A DNA stretch of 42,806 nt from Nitrospirota bacterium (GCA_016208855.1 JACQXF010000011.1:1-42806); one strand, 5' to 3'; counted from the stretch's first letter, positions 1 to 6,667 are shown. Program-made: numbers and translations. The notes: a model not told the origin generated them from the sequence alone.

Positions 1-73
1 GCTGATTTTCTGCTATCATATTCTTTATCCGGTTTATTTTCTCGGAAGATATTTCGTTCCCGCATATCACCAT
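1..73 (-). CDS. Partial N-terminus, possibly a DUF4338 (DruA-like) protein, cut by the window edge
   Basis: A minus-strand reading frame opens at an ATG (71-73) and runs open off the left edge. The ~24 visible residues include ICGNEISSEKINRIKNMIAE. From memory, DUF4338/DruA-like proteins begin with a CGR-x-(F/I)-(S/T)-x-E-x-I-x-x-I-x-x-LI pattern, and this start resembles that. No good Shine-Dalgarno is seen before the ATG. The fragment is too short for a firm family call; it could also be a worn remnant. Confidence 0.33.
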   Translation of the reverse strand, partial: MVICGNEISSEKINRIKNMIAENQ

Positions 74-225
74 GCGGATAATTTAACAAATAGATACCCC
101 CGGTGTCCAGTCAGAAATGTGGAACATGGTAAGTTTACTAAGGGGGAATTAGCGACTCCTTTAAATTATAGACTAAAGAGCTCAGGGGTCAGTATCTCTT
201 ATCCTCAACCTTATCCTTCCAAGCT

Positions 226-567
226 TTACCCGGGCGGCCAGTGCATTGCCCTGCCTGCAAGGAGATGAAGGTGTATGTGATACACTGACTGCCCTGCCTC
301 ACTGTTACAGTTCAACACAAGCCTGAAGCCCCTCTGCGCAACTCCACGCTCATCAGCTATCTTATTGGCAGTTTGAAACATCTGCCCTACTAACTCGTTA
401 TCTTCTGCTTTTGCCTCAAGTATAGTGTCTATATGCTTTTTAGGCACAATGAGAATGTGTATTGGCGCCTGAGGATGTATGTCCTCAAAGGCATAGACGC
501 TTTCATCTTCGTACACCATTTTTGAGGGGATTTTTTTATCTATAATCTTACAGAATATGCAATCCAT
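226..567 (-). CDS. HIT family protein (HinT/PKCI-type nucleotide hydrolase)
   Basis: This 113-residue protein is the usual size for a HinT-type purine nucleoside phosphoramidase, a cytosolic enzyme that hydrolyses AMP-linked substrates. The HIT signature is at residues 97-101 (H97-I-H-L-H101), followed by LLAGRAMHWPPG at the C-terminus. The N-terminus MDCIFCKIIDKKIPS is typical of the family and keeps the Cys3/Cys6 pair. I chose the ATG at 567 rather than the longer frame that opens at 666 because a strong TAAGGAGGAG Shine-Dalgarno lies 5-8 bases before it and because the upstream residues do not look like the family. It follows the hypothetical gene at 578-1048 by only 10 bases, so the two are probably co-transcribed. 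Substrate in this organism is unknown. Confidence 0.93.
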   Translation of the reverse strand: MDCIFCKIIDKKIPSKMVYEDESVYAFEDIHPQAPIHILIVPKKHIDTILEAKAEDNELVGQMFQTANKIADERGVAQRGFRLVLNCNSEAGQSVYHIHLHLLAGRAMHWPPG

Positions 568-577
568 CGTCTCCTCC

Positions 578-1048
578 TTACATTGCCTTTCTGTATTTGC
601 TGCAAAGTTCGTCAAGGTAGGCCTGAAGCTCCAGCGGCTTAGGTAGTTTATCAGGCATGGCAACATCTAAAAGGCAGGCGTTGGTAATCTTTTTTATAAG
701 GCTCAACGGTGCGTAGTTAATTATCTCTTCAGGTAATGACAAAGGAGCATTTTCTATTACTAAGCCCTCTACATACCACGCATCTTTTAACGGCGATATT
801 CCTGCGCACTCCCTTCCTTTAACAGCAATTGGCGTTGCACTATGTGATAAAGCCAGCGCTGAGATATCATGCCTTAGCTGCTGAAGCCCCCTTATAGATG
901 GGTTTGAACATAAGCCATGACGCCCCTTTGTAATGGGCAGGAAGCGGAGATAATTAACGCCTGAACAGTAGATTATCGTATTGTTTTCTCTGCCTTCATC
1001 AGACCTTACCGTAAAATAGAGGAATTCATTTTTATATTCAAGGTTCAT
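578..1048 (-). CDS. Conserved-looking hypothetical protein, 156 aa
   Basis: I do not recognise the family. The product is soluble-looking, without a signal peptide or membrane segment. It contains LRFLPITKGRHGLCSNPSIR, then an Ala/Ser-rich stretch (LALSHSATPIAVKGREC) and a Leu/Lys-rich helical tail (LPKPLELQAYLDELCSKYRK). Its end lies 10 bases before the HIT gene, whose ribosome binding site overlaps its last codons, which suggests a two-gene operon. The start at 1048 has only a weak GAAAG upstream. A coding call is supported by frame length and the tight coupling to the HIT gene, not by homology. Confidence 0.6.
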   Translation of the reverse strand: MNLEYKNEFLYFTVRSDEGRENNTIIYCSGVNYLRFLPITKGRHGLCSNPSIRGLQQLRHDISALALSHSATPIAVKGRECAGISPLKDAWYVEGLVIENAPLSLPEEIINYAPLSLIKKITNACLLDVAMPDKLPKPLELQAYLDELCSKYRKAM

Positions 1049-1082
1049 CTTTCAATACCACTATTAGAACATGGGGACTGAT

Positions 1083-1106
1083 AAGCTACCAAGCTGTCAA
1101 GCTGGT
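1083..1106. repeat. 8-bp tandem tract (AAGCTNNC type), 3 units
   Basis: Three consecutive octads AAGCTACC, AAGCTGTC and AAGCTGGT occupy the gap between two divergent hypothetical genes. The same AAGCT-octad family recurs at 40861-40908 and 41507-41530. Confidence 0.6.
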
Positions 1107-1151
1107 AAACAGATTAGCAATATTTTATCATAATGCCTTATTATATTACCC

Positions 1152-1484
1152 ATGCGAACATACACAATAGAAGAACTTAAAGACGATGAGAATTTCCTTA
1201 AGAATATCCGGTGGGATATCACGCCAAAGAAGTTTTTAAAGCCTGCAAAAACAGATAAGATTGACGGCGTTATGCTTTATGTTGAAACCGGGGGTGAGCA
1301 CCCTGTGCTAATGATTATGAAAAATTATTCCCTCGGAAGCGTAACAGCAGGAAATATAGAAGGCATCCCAAACAATTTAATAGATGAGTCTGCTTCTTCT
1401 CCTGAATGTATTAGCGGCATGTGTCCCTTAAGCACTGCCCTTCAAGGATGGCTTAAAAAAGAATTGGGATTACTAAAAGATTAG
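1152..1484 (+). CDS. Hypothetical protein, 110 aa
   Basis: A small protein of unknown family. It begins MRTYTIEELKDDENFLKNIR and has a central beta-type stretch (VMLYVETGGEHPVLMIMKNY). The C-terminal half contains SPECISGMCPLSTALQGWLKKELGLL, where two cysteines could bind metal or form a disulfide. No signal peptide or membrane span is visible. It converges on cutA and the stop codons of the two genes overlap by four bases, so the boundary is compact. No clear Shine-Dalgarno is seen upstream. I can offer no function. Confidence 0.55.
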   Translation: MRTYTIEELKDDENFLKNIRWDITPKKFLKPAKTDKIDGVMLYVETGGEHPVLMIMKNYSLGSVTAGNIEGIPNNLIDESASSPECISGMCPLSTALQGWLKKELGLLKD

Positions 1485-1795
1485 CCTGTTGACTCTCTTA
1501 GCCACTTAATATACTCTTCTGAGCCATCTACGATAGGTAGCGCAATAATCTCAGGAGTGCTGTAACTGTGAAGCTCTTTTACCTTCTTTGAAAGCGCATC
1601 AAAAAGCGCCTTTTGAGTCTTTGCTATCATGAGGACTTCTGAATCATCCTCAATCTTTCCCTGCCATAAATAGATAGAGCGTATATTTTTTACAATATTT
1701 ACACACGCTGCAAGCCTTGCATCTACAAGCTCCTTCGCAATCTTAGCCGCCTCATCTTCATTTGATGTTGTAATAAATACTGCTATTTCACTCAT
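1481..1795 (-). CDS. cutA: CutA divalent cation tolerance protein
   Basis: CutA1 proteins are small trimeric ferredoxin-like proteins linked genetically to divalent metal tolerance; their exact role is unsettled. The 104-residue product shows the family hallmarks: VFITTSNEDEAAKIAKELVDARLAACVNI at the start, IYLWQGKIEDDSEVLMIAKT in the middle, and VKELHSYSTPEIIALPI near the C-terminus. I take the ATG at 1795, inside a TGATG overlap with the argB stop, rather than the GTG one codon earlier. It is the third gene of the trpC-argB-cutA run, all joined by overlapping stop/start codons. That coupling with amino acid biosynthesis is probably positional rather than functional. Confidence 0.93.
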   Translation of the reverse strand: MSEIAVFITTSNEDEAAKIAKELVDARLAACVNIVKNIRSIYLWQGKIEDDSEVLMIAKTQKALFDALSKKVKELHSYSTPEIIALPIVDGSEEYIKWLRESTG

Positions 1796-2676
1796 CACTT
1801 TACTACCTCTGTCCCTATCCCTTTTTTGGTGAATATCTCAAGCAGTATGGCATGGGGAACTCTGCCGTCAATTATATGTGTCTTTTTAACTCCTGCCTTA
1901 AGAGCATTAAAACTTGCCTCAACCTTTGGCAGCATCCCGCCTGAAATAATGCCCTTTGAGATAAATGATGTTATTTTCTTTTTATCTAAGGCTGGCATTA
2001 ACTTATTATTTTTGTCTTTTATGCCTTCCACATCTGTAAGGAGTATGAGCTTTTCTGCCTTAAGCGCTCCGGCAATTGCACCGGCAACAAAGTCCGCATT
2101 GATGTTAAGCGTTGTGTTTCTTGCGCCCATACCCAACGGGGCAATCACAGGAATAAAGCCGTCTCTTTCAACAGAAATTAGTATCCCTGCGTTTACCTTT
2201 TCAACCTCTCCGACAAGGCCCAGGTCTATTATCTCTGAGACGCCTGTCTCAGGAGACAGCTTTCTGACCACCTTCTTTTTTGCCTTTATGAGGCTGCCGT
2301 CTTTACCGCTTAATCCTATGGCTCTGCCGCCGTGGGAATTTATCAGGGACACAATCTCCTTATTAATAAGCCCTCCAAGCACCATCTCCACAATATCTAT
2401 AGTCTCCTTATCAGTAAACCGCTGGCCGTGAATAAATTTCGGCTCCTTGCCCATCTTTGCCATTACCTTGTTTATCTTAGGGCCTCCGCCATGAACTATC
2501 ACACACTTTATCCCGATAAAATTCAGCAATACCACATCCTGAGCAAAAGCGTCTTTAAGCTTCTCATCCACCATCGCAGCTCCGCCGTATTTTATTACAA
2601 AGGTCTTTCCGTAGAAATTTCTTATATACGGCAGCGCCTCCACAAGCACATTGGCCTTCTCAATTATTGCCTTCAT
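1795..2676 (-). CDS. argB: Acetylglutamate kinase
   Basis: ArgB phosphorylates N-acetyl-L-glutamate with ATP, the second step of arginine biosynthesis, in the cytosol. The 293-residue product has the amino-acid kinase fold motifs: KYGGAAM near residue 29, the glycine loop VHGGGPKINKVM near 62, a central LSGKDGSL, and NINADFVAGAIAGALKAEKLILLTDVEG for nucleotide binding. Length is normal for the family. The ATG overlaps the trpC stop (ATGA), and cutA starts on the argB stop, so translation is probably coupled. No other arginine genes are in the window, so arg genes appear dispersed in this genome. Confidence 0.97.
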   Translation of the reverse strand: MKAIIEKANVLVEALPYIRNFYGKTFVIKYGGAAMVDEKLKDAFAQDVVLLNFIGIKCVIVHGGGPKINKVMAKMGKEPKFIHGQRFTDKETIDIVEMVLGGLINKEIVSLINSHGGRAIGLSGKDGSLIKAKKKVVRKLSPETGVSEIIDLGLVGEVEKVNAGILISVERDGFIPVIAPLGMGARNTTLNINADFVAGAIAGALKAEKLILLTDVEGIKDKNNKLMPALDKKKITSFISKGIISGGMLPKVEASFNALKAGVKKTHIIDGRVPHAILLEIFTKKGIGTEVVK

Positions 2677-3476
2677 AGCGTTCTCCTTCCTATTCCCAGC
2701 AGCTCATCTATCTTCGTCTTTATATCCTTTGTCTTCATAATAGTTGTTCCAACAAGCATTGCATCCACCCTTGATGACTCAAGCATCTTAACATCTTCCC
2801 TTGTACTTATACCGCTTTCGCTCACAATAATCTTCCCTGAGGGGATATCCCTTAGAAGCTCAAAGGTTTTATTGATATCTATCTTTAGTGTCTTTAAGTC
2901 CCTGTTGTTTATTCCAATTATCTCAGCATCAGAGCGCAGCGCCATATCAAGTTCTTTAAAATCATGAACCTCCACAAGCGTATCAAGGGAAAGCTCTCTC
3001 GCAAGCCCCTGAAGGTCAATAAGCTGCGCCTTCTCAAGACAGGCTGCTATTAAAAGTATAGCGTCTGCGCTATTAGCCCTTGCCTCATACACCTGATATT
3101 CATCAAATATGAAGTCTTTTCTTAGAAGCGGCTTTTGGGTTATCCTTCGCGCCTCTTTAAGATATGTAAGGCTTCCCTGAAAGAATTTCTCCTCTGTAAG
3201 AACCGATATGGCAGAGACCCCTTCATTTTCATTATAGACAGATGCGATGTCTGACAGATTAAAGTCTGCCCTTATAAGCCCTTTTGAAGGCGACGCCTTC
3301 TTTATCTCAGCAATAAGCCTTAAAGGGGCGTTCTCCTGCCGTTTTATGGCTGATTTAAAAGACTGCGTCTGAGGGGTGTCTTTTATCCTTGTCTTTAGTT
3401 CCTGCAAGGGGAGTGCGCTCTTTATTCGTTTCAGGTCTTCCCTTTTGTGTTTTAATATCTCTTCAAGTACGCTCAT
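2673..3476 (-). CDS. trpC: Indole-3-glycerol phosphate synthase
   Basis: TrpC closes the indole ring of indole-3-glycerol phosphate in tryptophan synthesis. The 267-residue product is a full-length single-domain TIM barrel. Visible motifs are LIAEIKKASPSKGLIR (catalytic lysine strand), RKDFIFDEYQVYEARANSADAILLI, TLVEVHDFKELDMAL, IGINNRDLKTLKID, ISESGI-type VSESGIS, and LVGTTIM at the phosphate site. It is the first gene of the trpC-argB-cutA overlap series. No clear Shine-Dalgarno precedes the ATG. The rest of the trp pathway is not in the window. Confidence 0.97.
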   Translation of the reverse strand: MSVLEEILKHKREDLKRIKSALPLQELKTRIKDTPQTQSFKSAIKRQENAPLRLIAEIKKASPSKGLIRADFNLSDIASVYNENEGVSAISVLTEEKFFQGSLTYLKEARRITQKPLLRKDFIFDEYQVYEARANSADAILLIAACLEKAQLIDLQGLARELSLDTLVEVHDFKELDMALRSDAEIIGINNRDLKTLKIDINKTFELLRDIPSGKIIVSESGISTREDVKMLESSRVDAMLVGTTIMKTKDIKTKIDELLGIGRRTL

Positions 3477-3612
3477 TTATATGAAATAATAAGGAAAGAG
3501 TCGTTCTTTTTCAAGTCTGAGGGTTTACAAAAGAGTCTCTAATTGTTAATATCTTAAGGTCTGTTGTTAGTGAATGGCATTACAGAGAACGTAACATTAT
3601 CTATTACGTTTA

Positions 3613-3670
3613 TATTAGTAAAGAAATAAGGCAGAATGAGTTTTTTTACTAACCCCTAATCGCTGTTTTC
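3613..3670. repeat. Spacer repeat, copy A (upstream of tRNA-Arg)
   Basis: This ~58-bp AT-rich block begins ATTAGTAAAGAAATAAGGCA and ends CTAATCGCTGTTTTC. It recurs nearly identically at 6324-6390, just upstream of tRNA-Ser(GGA). The two copies differ mainly by two heptad units (ACTAACC-CCTAATC here; four units there). Confidence 0.75.
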
Positions 3671-3673
3671 CTG

Positions 3674-3684
3674 CCTCTCCGCCA
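3674..3684 (+). other. Relic of a tRNA-Ser 3' end
   Basis: CCTCTCCGCCA here equals the last 11 bases (acceptor 3' strand, discriminator G, CCA) of both complete tRNA-Ser genes at 6183-6272 and 6397-6487. It directly follows the spacer repeat that also precedes tRNA-Ser(GGA). This suggests that a tRNA-Ser once stood here and lost its body. Confidence 0.55.
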
Positions 3685-3686
3685 TA

Positions 3687-3760
3687 GCGCCCATAGCTCA
3701 ATTGGATAGAGCGCCGGACTACGAATCCGTAGGCTGGGGGTTCAAATCCCTCTGGGCGCG
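3687..3760 (+). tRNA. tRNA-Arg (anticodon ACG)
   Basis: This is a 74-nt cloverleaf. The acceptor stem pairs GCGCCCA with TGGGCGC and has discriminator G. The D arm is GCTC...GAGC, the anticodon loop is CTACGAA with anticodon ACG, and the T arm is GGGGGTTCAAATCCCTC. One mismatch sits at the top of the anticodon stem (27-43). CCA is not encoded, in contrast to the two tRNA-Ser genes nearby. A34 of this tRNA is the expected substrate of the tadA product encoded 60 bases downstream. Confidence 0.95.
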
Positions 3761-3765
3761 TTAAC

Positions 3766-3786
3766 AAATTTTGCAGGGCAAAATTT
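3766..3786 (+). terminator. Perfect hairpin after tRNA-Arg
   Basis: A 9-bp perfect stem AAATTTTGC / GCAAAATTT with a 3-base loop follows tRNA-Arg by five bases. It is AT-rich and ends in T4, so it may act as a weak terminator or processing signal. Confidence 0.4.
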
Positions 3787-3821
3787 TCAGTTCTTAGTTT
3801 TCAGTCCTTAGTTCTTAGTTA
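3787..3821. repeat. 7-bp tandem tract directly before tadA
   Basis: Five heptads run in register: TCAGTTC, TTAGTTT, TCAGTCC, TTAGTTC, TTAGTTA. The last base is the A of the tadA ATG, so the tract fills the place where a Shine-Dalgarno would be expected. Confidence 0.75.
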
Positions 3822-4402
3822 TGAGCAAAGAAGTATGTGAGGTATGCAAAAGACCCTCTGAAGAATGCACCTGCTGTCCTGAATGCGGCCATATATGCAG
3901 CCTTGATTACGGAGAACCCTACTGTCCTGTATGCCTTCCTGAAAAAGACCCAGACAAACGCTTCATGCGTCTTGCCTTAAAAGAGGCGGAGAAGGCATTT
4001 CTTAAAGGCGAGGTTCCTGTCGGCGCTGTGCTTGTAAAAGATAATTCCGTTATAGCCCTGACACATAATACAAGAGAGACTCAAAACGACCCCGCAGGCC
4101 ACGCAGAACTATTAGCGCTTAGAGAAGGCGCTTTCAGCCTTAACAGATGGCGGTTAACAGATTTAACCCTCTATGTAACAAAAGAGCCCTGCGTCATGTG
4201 CGCCGGCGCAATGGTCAATGCAAGACTTGGAAGGCTTGTATACGGATGCGAAGATACTAAAGCAGGGGCGGTCAATAACCTCTACCAAATACTTTCAGAT
4301 AAAAGGCTGAATCATCAGGTTGAGGTTGTATCAGGCGTCATGAAAGAAGAATGCTCCTCTCTGCTTAAAGAATTCTTTAAGAAAAGACGCGATGAAGCTT
4401 AA
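3821..4402 (+). CDS. tadA: tRNA adenosine(34) deaminase with Cys-rich N-terminal extension
   Basis: TadA converts A34 to inosine in tRNA-Arg(ACG). The deaminase core starts near residue 47 (RFMRLALKEAEKAFLKGEVPVGAVLV) and has the zinc site H94-A-E96 and P123-C124-V-M-C127, so it should be active. The core is preceded by ~45 residues unusual for TadA: nine cysteines (C6, C9, C16, C18, C19, C22, C26, C35, C38) arranged CxxC...CPECGHIC...YCPVC, which looks like a zinc ribbon. The only in-frame ATG that would drop the extension (residue 49) lies inside the core, so the extension is likely real. No Shine-Dalgarno is seen; a heptad tract abuts the start. The gene overlaps the following transporter frame by 11 bases. 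A TadA-like deaminase of other specificity cannot be excluded. Confidence 0.88.
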   Translation: MSKEVCEVCKRPSEECTCCPECGHICSLDYGEPYCPVCLPEKDPDKRFMRLALKEAEKAFLKGEVPVGAVLVKDNSVIALTHNTRETQNDPAGHAELLALREGAFSLNRWRLTDLTLYVTKEPCVMCAGAMVNARLGRLVYGCEDTKAGAVNNLYQILSDKRLNHQVEVVSGVMKEECSSLLKEFFKKRRDEA

Positions 4403-5518
4403 CAAGAAACACGTTATTAGCTGGACGCTCTTTGATTTTGCAAACTCAAGCTACTCTGCCGTTATATCTGCGGTCGTTTTTCCTGTGTACTATGTAAACA
4501 CAATTATTGGCAATGAAGCAGGAATTGGGGACATATGGTGGGGAAGGGCAATATCTCTAAGCATGGCAATAGTGGCCTTAAGCTCCCCATTTCTTGGAGG
4601 AATTGCAGATTATGGAGGAATAAGGAAAAAACTGCTTCTGCTTTATACATTAATCAGCGTGCTCTGCGTTGCATCCTTTACTATCCTTAAAAAAGGCATG
4701 CTCTTTGAGGGATTTTTTCTTATAGCAATGGCTAATATTGGCATGGAGGGAGGGCTTGTATTTTATAATTCTTTTCTGCCGCGGATAGCCGACAGACAAT
4801 ATCAAGGCAGAGTGTCTTCATGGGGATTCGGCATAGGTTACGCAGGCTCTATTCTTTCCCTTCTCCTTGCGGTTCCATTAGTAGCTACTGGACGCTTTGA
4901 CGCTGTATGGCTGATGGTGGCTGCATTTTTCCTACTGTTTTCAATGCCGGCATTTATCTTTCTTCCCCCTGATATTAAGACGGATTCAGCTATTCATGCA
5001 GGCATCAAAGGCTTTAGATATGCAATTGAAACATTAAAAGAGATCTGGAAGGGCAGGGAGTCAAAGAGATTTCTGATTGCATACCTTATATATGAAGACG
5101 GCGTAAATACAGTAATAGTATTTTCAAGCATATTTGCAGCCACTACGCTTGGATTTAGGCATCAGGAGTTGATAGGGCTGTATCTTTTGGTTCAGGTCTC
5201 TGCGCTTCTTGGAGCCTTCCTGATGGCAAAGCCGACTGATGCATGGGGGCCTAAAAAGGTCTTGGACTTGGCACTGTGCAGGCAGCTACAAGGGCATTTT
5301 ATGCGCAGTTTATCCCTCAAGGGAAAGAGGCAGAATATTTTGGGGTCTATTCACTTGTCGGCAAGTCTTCGGCAATATTAGGGCCTCTCGCCTTTGGACA
5401 AATATCTGCTGCATTTGGCAGCCAGAGGCCTGCCATTCTTTCCATCGCCCTGTTTTTCCTTGTCGGCATGATAGTCCTTAAAAACGTCAGGGGCGGAGGG
5501 CCGAATATAAGTAGTTAG
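4392..5518 (+). pseudogene. UMF1-family MFS transporter broken by an internal deletion/frameshift
   Basis: The first part (4392-~5270) encodes an MFS protein starting KHVISWTLFDFANSSYSAVI, a UMF1-type opening, with about eight membrane segments up to PTDAWGPKKVLDL. The family-like C-terminal part continues in another frame from ~5272 (GTVQAATRAFYAQFIPQGKE, then EYFGVYSLVGKSSAILGPLA) to the stop at 5516-5518. UMF1 proteins normally have roughly 50-60 residues, including membrane segments, between these two parts; here they are directly joined out of frame. Deletion plus frameshift should kill the product. It could also be an assembly error or a recent lesion, since both halves are otherwise well preserved. 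It overlaps tadA by 11 bases and was probably in its operon. Confidence 0.8.
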
Positions 5519-5684
5519 CAGGTCGGAATATAACGAATTATTTCCTAAGCAAAAAGTCTGGCAAATTTAGAATTTATTAATTACACTTTCTTATTGTAAA
5601 CTATCTACTGCCCTTGCAGAGATGCCAGAGCAGTTTAACGAGGCGGGCTTGCCTGTTTGCGGGTTCGTCCAAGACGGAAAAACT

Positions 5685-6169
5685 GGTTCTTTCTCAAACT
5701 GAGTGGGTAAAGTCCCTCTCCCTTGAGGGGAGAGGGGTAGGGAGAGGGTGATTAAATCAATGGCAAAATGGTTAACGCACCTTGCAAAAGGCCTCAGAAA
5801 AAGATCAACGGATGTGGAGCAGCTATTATGGAGCCGTTTACGGGCAGGCCGCTTTGAAGGTATGAAGTTTAGACGCCAGCACCTTATTGGGCAATATATC
5901 GCCGACTTTGTTTGCCTTGAAAGAAAGCTAACCATTGAATTAGATGGCGGTCAGCATGCGTTGCCGGAGGAAATTCTGAAAGACAAACAAAGAGATGTTT
6001 GGCTGGGAAAAGAGGGATATACTGTTGTGCGTTTTTGGGATAATGAGGTTTTGACAAATACAAGAGGAGTGCTTGAAACATTAAGGGAGAGGCTTCATAG
6101 GACACCCTCCCCTCAATCCCCTCCCCTCAAGGGAGGGGAAGAACTACCCACACAAAATGAGAAAGAACC
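5685..6169. mobile_element. DUF559 unit bounded by ~50-bp inverted repeats
   Basis: The left end (5685-5737) reads GGTTCTTTCTCA, then GTGGGTA, then CCCTCTCCCTTGAGGGG. The right end (6117-6169), read on the other strand, gives GGTTCTTTCTCA, GTGGGTA and CCCCTCCCTTGAGGGG in the same order and almost the same spacing. The outer 12 bases are identical. Between them lies only the DUF559 gene. A one-gene unit with imperfect terminal inverted repeats is a plausible mobile or mobilised cassette. No transposase is present. Confidence 0.6.
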
Positions 6170-6275
6170 GAAAAACTGTTATGGAGAGGTGCCAGAGTGG
6201 CTGAATGGGGCGGTCTCGAAAACCGTTGTGGGGGTAACTTCACCGGGGGTTCAAATCCCTCCCTCTCCGCCATGA
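5760..6275 (+). CDS. DUF559 protein (Vsr-like PD-(D/E)XK endonuclease fold)
   Basis: DUF559 proteins are small proteins related to very-short-patch-repair-type endonucleases; their role is unknown. Visible family motifs are LRKRSTDVEQLLWSRLRAGR, then FRRQHLIGQYIADFVC and the acidic ELDGGQH motif, then KEGYTVVRFWDNEVLTN and a final helix VLETLRERL. The conserved domain ends near 6097. The open frame then runs through the right inverted repeat and all of tRNA-Ser(CGA), stopping at the TGA right after its CCA. The last ~55 residues are therefore probably accidental. I prefer the ATG at 5760; a GTG at 5748 is in frame, and a GGAGAGGG purine run serves either. Confidence 0.8.
   Translation: MAKWLTHLAKGLRKRSTDVEQLLWSRLRAGRFEGMKFRRQHLIGQYIADFVCLERKLTIELDGGQHALPEEILKDKQRDVWLGKEGYTVVRFWDNEVLTNTRGVLETLRERLHRTPSPQSPPLKGGEELPTQNEKEPKNCYGEVPEWLNGAVSKTVVGVTSPGVQIPPSPP
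6183..6272 (+). tRNA. tRNA-Ser (anticodon CGA)
   Basis: This is a class II tRNA. The acceptor pairs GGAGAGG with CCTCTCC, discriminator G, and CCA is encoded (6270-6272). The anticodon loop CTCGAAA gives anticodon CGA for UCG codons. A long variable arm (GTGGGGGTAACTTCAC) precedes the T arm GGGGGTTCAAATCCCTC. It starts 13 bases after the right end of the DUF559 unit and lies wholly within that gene's open frame. Confidence 0.94.
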
Positions 6276-6296
6276 AAAATGTGTTTCGCACATTTT
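6276..6296 (+). terminator. Hairpin after tRNA-Ser(CGA)
   Basis: A perfect 8-bp stem AAAATGTG / CACATTTT with loop TTTCG begins three bases after the tRNA CCA. Its placement suits a weak terminator or 3'-processing site. Confidence 0.4.
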
Positions 6297-6323
6297 GTAG
6301 TAGTTAGAGGTTCAGGATCGGAG

Positions 6324-6390
6324 ATTAGTAAAGAAGTAAGGCAAAATGAGTTTTTTACTAACCCCTAATCCCTAACAACTAATCGCTGTC
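6324..6390. repeat. Spacer repeat, copy B (upstream of tRNA-Ser GGA), with four heptads
   Basis: It begins ATTAGTAAAGAAGTAAGGCA and matches copy A at 3613-3670. Its heptad part (6357-6384) is ACTAACC, CCTAATC, CCTAACA, ACTAATC followed by GCTG. Copy A has only the first two units before GCTG. The pair is thus a direct record of unit gain or loss. Confidence 0.75.
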
Positions 6391-6396
6391 TTTAAT

Positions 6397-6487
6397 GGAG
6401 AGGTGTCCGAGTGGCCGAAGGAGCACGACTGGAAATCGTGTAGGCGTTAACAGCGTCTCGAGGGTTCGACTCCCTCCCTCTCCGCCA
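6397..6487 (+). tRNA. tRNA-Ser (anticodon GGA)
   Basis: This is a class II tRNA with acceptor GGAGAGG/CCTCTCC, discriminator G and encoded CCA (6485-6487). The anticodon stem CACGA/TCGTG encloses loop CTGGAAA, giving anticodon GGA for UCC/UCU codons. The variable arm (GGCGTTAACAGCGTCTC) is long, as expected for tRNA-Ser. Confidence 0.95.
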
Positions 6488-6568
6488 TAATTTTTTTGCA
6501 GTAATTAGTAGTTTAGAGATAAGAGGACTTTTAGTTACTACGAACTAACATAACAAAGCCTCATAGTC

Positions 6569-6639
6569 GTCATTCCGGGCTTGAACCGGAATCCAGTATT
6601 TTCCTGATGTTTCTGGATTCCCGCCTTCGCGGGAATGAC
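6569..6639. repeat. REP/BIME-like palindromic repeat
   Basis: Two inverted modules form a larger palindrome: GTCATTCC...GGAATCCAG on the left and CTGGATTCC...GGAATGAC on the right, the right module having a CCCGCCTTCGCGGG hairpin. GTCATTCC/GGAATGAC repeats of this type are scattered in many bacterial genomes. It lies downstream of the lipoprotein gene and could fold into a transcript-end hairpin. Confidence 0.7.
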
Positions 6640-6667
6640 AAAAAAGGTGGCTTTCAATATGTAGTTA

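Noticed and set aside
1826..2967. Long plus-strand frames opposite argB and trpC
   Set aside because: They are antisense shadows of well-identified enzymes; their translations are Ser/Ile/Pro-rich and match no family.
5616..5672. tRNA-like stretch left of the DUF559 unit (GAGATGCCAGAGCAG..., GGGTTCG)
   Set aside because: It faintly resembles the 5' half of tRNA-Ser, but it does not fold into a cloverleaf and the match could be chance.
5591..5935. Minus-strand 114-residue frame across the left end of the DUF559 unit
   Set aside because: It is antisense to the DUF559 gene and has no family features; the inverted-repeat structure explains the region better.
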